A program made the position numbers and the translations under genes. A stretch of DNA of 64,000 bases from an uncultured Syntrophobacterales bacterium (GTDB lineage: Bacteria > Desulfobacterota > Syntrophia > Syntrophales > UBA5619): positions 1-64,000 of the forward strand of contig CAIYSL010000093.1 in the NCBI GenBank assembly GCA_903928915.1, written 5' to 3'. The notes beneath the pieces were generated by a model that did no database searches, had not been told where the DNA came from, and worked only from the letters and a program-made list of their open reading frames with translations. Of this stretch, positions 55,398 to 63,099 are shown one piece after another; position 1 is the stretch's first letter; each line of letters opens with the position of its first letter.

Positions 55398-56381
55398 GTG
55401 GGAGAACGACCGACGGTGCTGTGCGCGGACCTGCTGCCGCCCGCCATGCGGGAACTGATGGCCGGGCAAAAGCCCGCGGAGGTCGACCTCCTGTTCGTCG
55501 AGACGGCGGACGACGCGGAGAAGATCGCCAAGGCCCGGGAAGCCGACTACATCCTCTGCTCCTGGACCCCGATTCCCGCGGCGATGATCGAAGCGGCCGG
55601 CCGGCTCAAGCTGATCCAGAAATACGGGATCGGCGTGGACAAGATCGACCTTGCGGCCGCGGCCCGGCGGGGCGTGCCGGTCGCCATCGCCGCGGGGGTG
55701 AATGCCGTCGCCGTTGCCGAGACCGCGATCACCCTGATGCTGGCCCTGTACAAGCGGCTGTGTGTGGCCCACAGCTCGCTTCGGGAAGGGAAGTGGCTCA
55801 AGTGGGAGCTGCGCACCGGCTGCTACGAACTGTGGCAGAAGACGGTGGGGCTGATCGGCGGCGGGGCCATCGGCAGGGCCGTGGCGAAGCGGCTCAGCCG
55901 GGGATTCGAATGCACCGTTCTGTATTACGACACCGTCCGGCCGCCGCCCGAGACGGAGCGGGCGGCGGGGATGGCCTTCGCCCCGCGGGAGATGCTGCTT
56001 GCGGAGTCCGACATCGTGTCGCTCCACCTCCCGCTGCTGCCCGAGACGCGCGGGCTGATCGGGGCGGCTTCCCTGGCCCTGATGAAGCCTTCCGCGCTGC
56101 TGATCAACACGGCCCGCGGGGGGCTGGTGGACGAGCCGGCGCTGATCGAGGCCCTGCGCGCGAAGCGGATTGCCGGAGCGGGGCTGGACGTGTTCGCCAC
56201 GGAGCCCCCCGGTCGGGACAACCCGCTGCTCATGATGGACAACGTGGTGGCGACGCCCCATAACGGCGGCGGGACGGTGGACACGATGCAGCGGATCATC
56301 GGCCACGGGTTCGCCAACATCCTGCGGGTCGCGCGGGGGGAGTCCCTTCCCGCGGCGGACCGGATCCTCCCCGGCGGGTAG
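55398..56381 (+). CDS. D-2-hydroxyacid dehydrogenase (NAD-type)
   Basis: A 327-residue Rossmann-fold enzyme. Cofactor site VGLIGGGAIGRAVAK, catalytic Arg in LINTARGGLVDEPALIEAL, Glu in FATEPPG and His in VVATPHNGGG. It starts at a GTG after GGGAGGGAG. With the preceding Ldh2-family enzyme it could racemise a 2-hydroxyacid through the shared 2-oxoacid, as the SlcC/ComC pair does for sulfolactate. Confidence 0.92.
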   Translation: MGERPTVLCADLLPPAMRELMAGQKPAEVDLLFVETADDAEKIAKAREADYILCSWTPIPAAMIEAAGRLKLIQKYGIGVDKIDLAAAARRGVPVAIAAGVNAVAVAETAITLMLALYKRLCVAHSSLREGKWLKWELRTGCYELWQKTVGLIGGGAIGRAVAKRLSRGFECTVLYYDTVRPPPETERAAGMAFAPREMLLAESDIVSLHLPLLPETRGLIGAASLALMKPSALLINTARGGLVDEPALIEALRAKRIAGAGLDVFATEPPGRDNPLLMMDNVVATPHNGGGTVDTMQRIIGHGFANILRVARGESLPAADRILPGG

Positions 56382-56531
56382 GCCGAAGGCGAATGAACAG
56401 TCCGTACCGCCGGCGGCAGGGCGCTGCCCGGTGCGGGGTGCCGGGCAATGCGCGGTATGGCGGCTTCTCCGCGAGGGGGCGCCGCGGAGAAGAACGGATA
56501 TCCGGTTGGTGCACAGAGAAAGGAGACACCC

Positions 56532-57521
56532 ATGCAAGCTGCGAACTTAAGACTGGTCAAGAGGATCGGGGTGGTGGTTGCCGTCGCTGTCCTGCTCGTC
56601 CTTCCGGCGGCGCTGATGGCTGCCGACGCCTATCCGAACAAGCCGGTTCGGCTGATCATTCCGTTCCCGCCGGGCGGGAGCAACGACATCGTCGGGCGGC
56701 TGATCGCCGCCAAGCTGTCCGAACGGCTGGGCAAGCAGGTGGTGGTGGACAACCGCGGCGGGGCCGGGGGCGTCCTCGGCACGGAGATGGCGGCGAAGGC
56801 GGACCCGGACGGGTACACGCTTCTGATCGCTTCTGCCGCGTATGCCTTTAATCCGGCGCTGTACAAGCTCCCCTTCGATCCGATCAAATCCTTCACCCCG
56901 GTCGCGAAGCTGGGCAGCGGGCCGAACTCGCTCACCGTCCATCCGAGCGTTCCGGCCAACAACGTTCAGGAGCTGATCGCGCTGATGAAGGCGAAGCCCG
57001 GCCAGATGATCTGCGGGGCCGCCGGTATCGGCAGCTTCCAGCACATGGGGACGGAGCTGTTCAAGATGATGACGAAGACCGACTTCAAGATCGTCCAGTT
57101 CAAGGGGGGAGGCCCGGCGATGATCGACCAGCTGGGCGGGCACAGCCAGTTCTCCTTCGGATCGCTCATCCAGACGATGCCCCACGTCCAGTCGGGGAAA
57201 TTCAGACTGCTGGCCATTGGCGGGGCGAAGCGCCTCAAGGTCCTCCCCAATGTCCCGACGATCGCCGAGGCGGGCGTGCCCGGGTACGAAGCGACCAACT
57301 GGTGGGGCCTCATGGCCCCGGCCGGCACGCCGGCGCCGGTCGTCGACCGGCTGAACAGGGAGATCAGGACCCTCCTCGATTCACCGGACGTGCAGAAGCT
57401 GTTCGAAAAGGAAGGGGCAGAGGCCGACTATGTGGGGCCCGCCGAGTTCGGTCCGTTTATCGAACGGGAGATAGCCAAGTGGGACAAGGTGGTCAAAGAG
57501 GCGAACATCAAGGTCAAGTAG
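56532..57521 (+). CDS. TTT transporter binding protein TctC
   Basis: A 329-residue Bug-family receptor. Signal peptide (VVVAVAVLLVLPAALMAADA), then YPNKPVRLIIPFPPGGSND, LGKQVVVDNRGGAGGVLGT and VLPNVPTIAEAGVPGYE. Strikingly similar to the protein encoded at 60974, indicating recent duplication. AAAGGAG precedes the ATG. The next permease pair has its own promoter. Confidence 0.93.
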   Translation: MQAANLRLVKRIGVVVAVAVLLVLPAALMAADAYPNKPVRLIIPFPPGGSNDIVGRLIAAKLSERLGKQVVVDNRGGAGGVLGTEMAAKADPDGYTLLIASAAYAFNPALYKLPFDPIKSFTPVAKLGSGPNSLTVHPSVPANNVQELIALMKAKPGQMICGAAGIGSFQHMGTELFKMMTKTDFKIVQFKGGGPAMIDQLGGHSQFSFGSLIQTMPHVQSGKFRLLAIGGAKRLKVLPNVPTIAEAGVPGYEATNWWGLMAPAGTPAPVVDRLNREIRTLLDSPDVQKLFEKEGAEADYVGPAEFGPFIEREIAKWDKVVKEANIKVK

Positions 57522-57554
57522 TGCCGGCGCACCCGGAAGGGCGGTAGTTTTGTC

Positions 57555-57615
57555 TTGACAAACGTGAATAGGGTACCGTAAAGTACGGTGCGAAACAATA
57601 GTTCATACAGTGAAC
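57555..57615 (+). promoter_or_regulatory. Promoter with two palindromes upstream of tctB-tctA-prpF
   Basis: TTGACA at 57555-57560, 18 bases, TAAAGT at 57579-57584. ACCGT-AAAGT-ACGGT (57575-57589) overlaps the -10; GTTCA-TACAG-TGAAC (57601-57615) lies just downstream. Both are 15 bp with 5-bp arms, centred 26 bp apart, and are candidate operators. Confidence 0.55.
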
Positions 57616-57659
57616 CACCGTCCCGTGCCGCGGAGTGATCGGTACACGAGGAGTTTCAC

Positions 57660-58112
57660 ATGAAGAGGGAGCTACGGAGTAACAAGGACTTCTGGGCCGG
57701 GATGATGCTGATCGCCATCGGTCTCGGGGCGATGATCATCGCCCGGGAGTACCGGTTCGGCAGCACGCTCAGGATGGGGCCCGGGTTCTTCCCGGTCATC
57801 CTGGGCGCGATCCTGGTCCTGTTCGGCCTGGCAGTGGTGGCGGTGGGGCTGCGCAGCGGCGAGAAGATCCAGGGCCACCTGTCGCTCCGGGCGCTCATCC
57901 TGCTGCCCGTTTCGCTGGCCCTGTTCGGCGCGCTGATGGAGCTGGCCGGTTTCGTTCCGGCGCTGGCTGCCCTGGTCTTCGTGTCGGCGGCTGCGGGCAG
58001 GGAGTTCAAGTTTGTCGAGGTCCTGCTGCTGATGGTCTTGCTGACCGTGGCCTCGATCGCCCTGTTCATCTGGGGACTGGGACTGCCCTATCCGCTGATT
58101 AAGGGGATCTGA
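57660..58112 (+). CDS. TTT transporter small permease TctB
   Basis: A 150-residue four-helix protein with the family motif RMGPGFFPVILGAILVLFG. GAGGAG precedes the ATG. First gene of the third TTT module. Confidence 0.88.
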   Translation: MKRELRSNKDFWAGMMLIAIGLGAMIIAREYRFGSTLRMGPGFFPVILGAILVLFGLAVVAVGLRSGEKIQGHLSLRALILLPVSLALFGALMELAGFVPALAALVFVSAAAGREFKFVEVLLLMVLLTVASIALFIWGLGLPYPLIKGI

Positions 58113-58175
58113 CCCGCGTCGGACTCCTTACCGGGGATCCCCGCCCCGCGGGCGGGCGCTTCACGAGGAGATCGC

Positions 58176-59672
58176 ATGGAACTGTTTCAGAATCTCATCT
58201 TCGGGTTCGGCGTGGCATTCTCGCTGCAGAACCTGCTGTACTGCCTCATCGGCTGTCTGGTGGGGACCCTGATCGGCGTTCTTCCCGGGATCGGGCCGAT
58301 GGCCACGATCGCCATGCTGCTGCCGCTCACCTACAACGTCCCGCCGGTTGCGGCGATGATCATGCTGGCCGGCATCTACTACGGCGCCATGTACGGCGGC
58401 TCGACCACTTCCATCCTGGTCAACCTCCCCGGGGAGACCGCCTCGGTGATCACCTGCATCGACGGGTATCAGATGGCCCGTCAGGGACGCGCCGGCGTGG
58501 CCCTGGCGATCGCCGCCTTCGGCTCCTTTTTTGCGGGCACCGTCTGCACGCTGATCGTCGCCCTGTTCGGCCCGCCGCTGGCTAACATGGCGCTCAATTT
58601 CGGTTCGCCGGAGTACTTTTCGCTGATGATGATGGGGCTGGTCACCGCGGCGGTGCTCGCCCAGGGAGACATGCTCAAATCGCTGGCGATGGTAGTGGTG
58701 GGTCTGCTGCTGGGCATCGTGGGCTCCGACGTGGACTCCGGGATCAAGCGCTTCTGCTTCGGGTTCTACGAGCTGGCCGACGGGATCGGGTTCGTGATCA
58801 TCGCCGTGGGGGTGTTCGCCGTGGGCGAGATCATCAGCAACCTGAGCGATCCCGAGGAGCGCGTGGTGTTCACCTCCAAGGTGGGGAGTCTCTACCCCAG
58901 CCGGGAGGACATCCGGCAGGCCACCCCGCCGATCCTCCGAGGGACGGCGCTCGGGGCGTTCCTCGGCATCCTGCCCGGGACCACGCCGTCGATCGCCACC
59001 TTTGCCTCGTACATGATCGAGAAGAAGGTCGCCCGGGACCCCGCGCGGTTCGGCCGCGGCGCCATCGAAGGGGTGGCGGGGCCCGAAGCCGCCAACAACG
59101 CGGATGCGCAGTGCAAGTTCATCCCGATGCTCACCCTGGGGATTCCCGCGAGCGGAACGATGGCGCTGATGCTCGGGGCGCTGATGATCCACGGGATCAC
59201 CCCCGGGCCGGGGGTGATGAACCAGAAACCCGACCTCTTCTGGGGACTGATAGCGAGCATGTGGATCGGGAACCTGATGCTCGTCATCCTCAACCTGCCG
59301 CTGATCGGCATGTGGGTGAGCCTGCTGAAGGTGCCCTATCGCATGCTCTTCCCGGCCATCATGGTTTTTTCCGCGATCGGCATCTACAGCACGAACAACG
59401 CCTCCTTCGACGTCTATATCGCGGGGATGTTCGGCGTCCTCGGGATCGCCTGGCGGCTCTTGGGGTGCAGCCCGGTGCCGATGCTGCTCGGGTTCGTCCT
59501 GGGGCCGATGATGGAGGAGAACCTGCGGCGGGCGCTGCAGGTTTCCGAGGGCGACCCCTCGGTGTTCATCACCCGGCCGATCAGCCTCGCCTTCATCGTC
59601 GTTTCGCTCTTGATCCTGGCGGTGATGACGCTGCCGGCAGTGAAGAAACGCAGGGGGGAAATCACGGGCTGA
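58176..59672 (+). CDS. TTT transporter large permease TctA
   Basis: A 498-residue channel subunit with GVLPGIGPMATIAMLLPLTY, GGSTTSILVNLPGETASVIT, GILPGTTPSIATFASYM and ITPGPGVMNQKPDLFWG. The prpF gene follows after 16 bases, repeating the tctA-prpF order seen at 49.7-52.4 kb. Confidence 0.95.
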   Translation: MELFQNLIFGFGVAFSLQNLLYCLIGCLVGTLIGVLPGIGPMATIAMLLPLTYNVPPVAAMIMLAGIYYGAMYGGSTTSILVNLPGETASVITCIDGYQMARQGRAGVALAIAAFGSFFAGTVCTLIVALFGPPLANMALNFGSPEYFSLMMMGLVTAAVLAQGDMLKSLAMVVVGLLLGIVGSDVDSGIKRFCFGFYELADGIGFVIIAVGVFAVGEIISNLSDPEERVVFTSKVGSLYPSREDIRQATPPILRGTALGAFLGILPGTTPSIATFASYMIEKKVARDPARFGRGAIEGVAGPEAANNADAQCKFIPMLTLGIPASGTMALMLGALMIHGITPGPGVMNQKPDLFWGLIASMWIGNLMLVILNLPLIGMWVSLLKVPYRMLFPAIMVFSAIGIYSTNNASFDVYIAGMFGVLGIAWRLLGCSPVPMLLGFVLGPMMEENLRRALQVSEGDPSVFITRPISLAFIVVSLLILAVMTLPAVKKRRGEITG

Positions 59673-59688
59673 ACCGTGGGGAAGAGGC

Positions 59689-60837
59689 ATGAAACAGATA
59701 CCCTGTACCATAATCCGGGGCGGATCGAGCAAAGGAATATTCGTTGAACGGGAGTCGCTGCCGCCCGAGGGCCCGGAGCGGGACCGGTGCCTCCTGGCGC
59801 TGTTCGGCAGCCCCGACCCGAGACAGATAGACGGCCTGGGCGGCGCGGACAAGCTGACCAGCAAGGCCGCCGTCATGGGCCCCCCCACCCGGGATGACTG
59901 CGACATCGATTATCACTTCGCCCAGGTGAACATCACCTTGCCCCGGGTCGATTGGGGGAGCAATTGCGGCAATATCTCCGCCGGCGCCGCGATCTTCCCG
60001 CTGTACAAGGGGTATGTGAAGCCGCAGGGGCGTTCGGTAACCGTTGCGATTCACCAGGTCAACACGGGATGCCGTCTCCTGGCCACGGTCCCGCTGCTGA
60101 ACGGCGAGGTACAGACCGAGGGGGATTTCCAGCTCGGGGGCGTGCCCGGCACCGGGGCGCGGATCGACCTCGACTTCAAGGATTTCGGCGGGTGCATCCT
60201 CAAGCGGGGGATCCTGCCGACCGGCCGGGCCATCGACCGATTCGCCGTGCCCGGGTTCGGGAAGTTGGACGTCAGCGTCATCGATATGGCCAATCTCTGC
60301 CTGTTCGTGCGGGCCGCCGATATCGGGATGGATCATGCGCAGGACGTCGTCGCGCTCCAGAGCGATCGGGCGGTTGTCTCCGCATTGGAGAAGATCAGGG
60401 AAACGGCTGCGCTGGAACTGGGCGTCATCAAGGCGGAGAATCGGGCGGAGGAACTCCTGGTCGCCGTCAATCCCCTGCTGTTCATCGTCGGAAAACCGCG
60501 GCCGTATCGGACGCTTTCCGGAAACGACGTGGACCGGCAGGCATTCGATGTTTTCGCGCGCAGCATTACGCGGGCCGCGTTTTCGAAGGCCTATCCGGGA
60601 AGCGGATCGATTGCGACGGGCGTAAGCTGCGGCATACCGGGGACCATCTCCGCCGAGATGCTGCCCGCTGTTCCGGAGACCGGTTCGCCCTACCGGGTGC
60701 GCATCGGCCATCCGGGGGGAATCCTGGAGGTCGAGACGGCGATCCGGCAGGATGCCCAGGGGAACTACGGCGTGGATTCGGCCGTGGTGGGGCGCACCGC
60801 CCGGGTGTTGATGGAGGGGGTGGCCTTTCTCCGGTGA
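59689..60837 (+). CDS. PrpF-family isomerase, second copy
   Basis: A 382-residue paralogue of the protein at 51209, sharing IRGGSSKGIFVERE, FGSPDPRQIDGLGGADKLTS and GSNCGNISAGAAIFPL. It differs enough in the middle and C-terminal parts to suggest a different acid. GGGGAAGAGG precedes the ATG. Same family alternatives apply: aconitate-type isomerase or 4-oxalomesaconate tautomerase; an aldolase of the latter pathway type lies two genes downstream. Confidence 0.9.
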   Translation: MKQIPCTIIRGGSSKGIFVERESLPPEGPERDRCLLALFGSPDPRQIDGLGGADKLTSKAAVMGPPTRDDCDIDYHFAQVNITLPRVDWGSNCGNISAGAAIFPLYKGYVKPQGRSVTVAIHQVNTGCRLLATVPLLNGEVQTEGDFQLGGVPGTGARIDLDFKDFGGCILKRGILPTGRAIDRFAVPGFGKLDVSVIDMANLCLFVRAADIGMDHAQDVVALQSDRAVVSALEKIRETAALELGVIKAENRAEELLVAVNPLLFIVGKPRPYRTLSGNDVDRQAFDVFARSITRAAFSKAYPGSGSIATGVSCGIPGTISAEMLPAVPETGSPYRVRIGHPGGILEVETAIRQDAQGNYGVDSAVVGRTARVLMEGVAFLR

Positions 60838-60973
60838 CGCCCGGGAATGGTTCTTGCCGGAAGCGGCGCCGATGCGGATTATCCCGGCCCGTCCGTCCCT
60901 GCCGCGCGCCCTGCGCGTACGGGCGCGCGGGTTTGGGATTCCAGATACCGAAAATACGTCGCAAGGAGCTCAC

Positions 60974-61972
60974 ATGGAACGGAAAGAAGCGCGGCTGCGG
61001 TGGATCGTCTGCATATTGCTCATTTACTCTCTGGCGCTTGCGGTTCCCGCGACCTCCGGGTACGCGGCCGACGCATATCCGAGCCGGCCTGTGCGGCTGA
61101 TCATCCCGTGGCCGCCCGGCGGGAGCAACGACTTGGTGGGACGGCAGATCGCCGCCAAACTGTCCGAACGCCTGGGCAAACAGGTGGTCGTGGACAACCG
61201 CGGCGGTGCGGGCGGCGTGATCGGCACGGAAGCGGCGGCGAAGGCGGAGCCGGACGGGTACACGCTGATGATCGCCGCTGCGCATCATACCGTGTATGCC
61301 CCCCTCAACGACAAGCTGCCGTTCGATCCGTTGAAATCCTTCACCCCGGTTGCACGGCTGGGCAGCGGTCCGAACGTGCTGGTCGTCCATCCGGGCGTTC
61401 CCGCCAATTCGGTGAAAGAACTCATCGCGCTCGCCAAGGCAAAGCCCGGCCAGCTGATTTTCGTCAGCTCGGGGGTTGGCGGTTCCCTGCACATGGGGGC
61501 CGAGCTGTTCAAGATCACGGCCGACATCGATTACAAGATCGTTCAGTTCAAGGGCGGCGGTCCGGCCATGACCGACCTGCTCGGGGGCCATAGCCAGGGC
61601 TTCATCTGCTCACTGATCGCGGCGCAGCCCCATATAAAGTCCGGCAAACTCAAAGCCCTGGGCACCGGCGGCAGGAAACGCAGCGCGATTCTCCCCGACG
61701 TGCCGACGATCGCGGAGGCGGGCCTGCCCGGGTACGAGACGATCAACTGGTGGGGGATCCTCGCCCCGGCCGGTACCCCGGCCCCCGTCGTTGCGCGGCT
61801 GGACGGCGAGATCAAGGCCATCCTGGCCGAGGATGAGGTGAAGAAGCGGTTCCTGAAGGACGGGGTGGAGGTGGACTATCTCGGTCCCGCCGAGTTCGGA
61901 AAATTCCTCGAGCGGGAGACGGCCAACTGGACGCGCGTCGTCAAGAAGGCCCACATTACCCTGGAGAAGTGA
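60974..61972 (+). CDS. TTT transporter binding protein TctC
   Basis: A 332-residue Bug-family receptor starting after AAGGAG. Signal peptide, then YPSRPVRLIIPWPPGGSND, LGKQVVVDNRGGAGGVIGT and ILPDVPTIAEAGLPGYET. Near-duplicate of the 56532 protein. Its stop overlaps the next gene's GTG (GTGA). Confidence 0.93.
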   Translation: MERKEARLRWIVCILLIYSLALAVPATSGYAADAYPSRPVRLIIPWPPGGSNDLVGRQIAAKLSERLGKQVVVDNRGGAGGVIGTEAAAKAEPDGYTLMIAAAHHTVYAPLNDKLPFDPLKSFTPVARLGSGPNVLVVHPGVPANSVKELIALAKAKPGQLIFVSSGVGGSLHMGAELFKITADIDYKIVQFKGGGPAMTDLLGGHSQGFICSLIAAQPHIKSGKLKALGTGGRKRSAILPDVPTIAEAGLPGYETINWWGILAPAGTPAPVVARLDGEIKAILAEDEVKKRFLKDGVEVDYLGPAEFGKFLERETANWTRVVKKAHITLEK

Positions 61973-62667
61973 AAGGGACGGTGCGTCACCGGTCTATGAA
62001 CGATGCAGTTCCCATCCCGCGGGAGGCCGCGGAAGCGCTGAAACAGGCAAGCACCGGCGCGGTCAACGACGCCCTCGCCCTGCTGGGGTTCAACGGCGGG
62101 ATCACCGGGGTCCGGCCCAGCCGCGGGTCTGAAGGGTACGCCGTCCTGGGCAGGGCGGCCACGGTCCGCTTCGGAGCGCCCCGGCCCGACAGCCCCGGCC
62201 TGAACATGTACCAGGCCATCCGCGCCACCCCTGCCGGGAGCGTCCTGGTGATCGACGGCAAGGGGCTGGATGCCCATTTTACGGGCGACAACCAATGCGC
62301 CTGCGCTAAAAGGCAGGGGCTGGCCGCGGTGGTGGTCTACGGCGGCGCCCGGGACCTCACCGGCTGGCGGGCCATGGAAATGCCGCTGTACTGTACCGGG
62401 TCGGCGACGGTGGACAAGCCGCCGGACATCCGGATCGTGGGCTACAACGTGCCGGTCGAGGTGGCCGGGGTGACGGTCCGGCCGGGGGATGTCGTCGTCG
62501 CCGATGAAGACGGCGTGGTCTGCATCCCCGCGGAGGCCCTCGCCGCAACGCTGGAGAAGCTGCGGGTCATCTTCGCGGTCGAGGAGGCCATGGAGAAGGC
62601 GATCGCAACCGGCGCCCCGCTGGAGGAGATCAAGGCGATCCTCGCCCGGAAGAAGCCGCAGAAGTAG
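61969..62667 (+). CDS. RraA-like aldolase
   Basis: A protein of up to 232 residues of the RraA family, whose enzymes are 4-hydroxy-4-methyl-2-oxoglutarate / 4-carboxy-4-hydroxy-2-oxoadipate aldolases making pyruvate. Seen: TGAVNDALALLGFNGGITGV, GSVLVIDGKGLDAHF, the active-site GARDLTGW (Arg-Asp, metal and substrate contact) and VRPGDVVVADEDGVVCIP. The GTG start overlaps the upstream stop by four bases, so translation is coupled; an internal ATG at 61996 is an alternative. Regulatory RNase E inhibitor RraA itself is less likely in this catabolic setting. Confidence 0.82.
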   Translation: MKGTVRHRSMNDAVPIPREAAEALKQASTGAVNDALALLGFNGGITGVRPSRGSEGYAVLGRAATVRFGAPRPDSPGLNMYQAIRATPAGSVLVIDGKGLDAHFTGDNQCACAKRQGLAAVVVYGGARDLTGWRAMEMPLYCTGSATVDKPPDIRIVGYNVPVEVAGVTVRPGDVVVADEDGVVCIPAEALAATLEKLRVIFAVEEAMEKAIATGAPLEEIKAILARKKPQK

Positions 62668-63099
62668 AAACAGGGGCAAGTTCGTCGCGCTGGCGCCCCG
62701 AATCCCTGTCCGTGCCTCGGCATTCCCTCGCGATCGTTTCCGCACGCCCCGCGCGGGCGGTGCGGTTCTCCGTCACGCCGCTGCGCGCGCCGGCGGAGGG
62801 CCCGCGCCGCCGCCGAGGGCCCGCTCTTCGGGGACGGGCGATTGCGGAGCAAAGCTGCGGGGAACGCCGCACGTGACCGATCCCTTTCGGGGGCAGTGCA
62901 GACAAACGCGCCACACCGGGGCCCCCCGCTGACCGATGCGGGCCGCGTTGTGGTGACTGATCCTCCTGCCGGGCGGTGAGGAGTCTCCCTCTCCCTTGAC
63001 GGGGGAGGGTCGGGGTGGGCAGCACGGGGAAGATTCGGCGGCGGGAACTCCGTCTCCTGTCGGGCGTGAGGCAATGAAAGGCAAAGGGGGATTTGACCG
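62668..63099. other. 432-base intergenic region
   Basis: Very GC-rich with several possible stems but no gene I can support. It contains the third copy of the C-rich palindrome family and ends in the AAAGGGGG ribosome site of the carboxyltransferase gene. Confidence 0.6.
62987..63009. repeat. Palindromic CCCTCTCCC repeat (REP-like)
   Basis: CCCTCTCCC / GGGGGAGGG with loop TTGAC, 9-bp stem with one G-T pair. Family member with 17146-17172 and 40550-40612. Confidence 0.55.
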
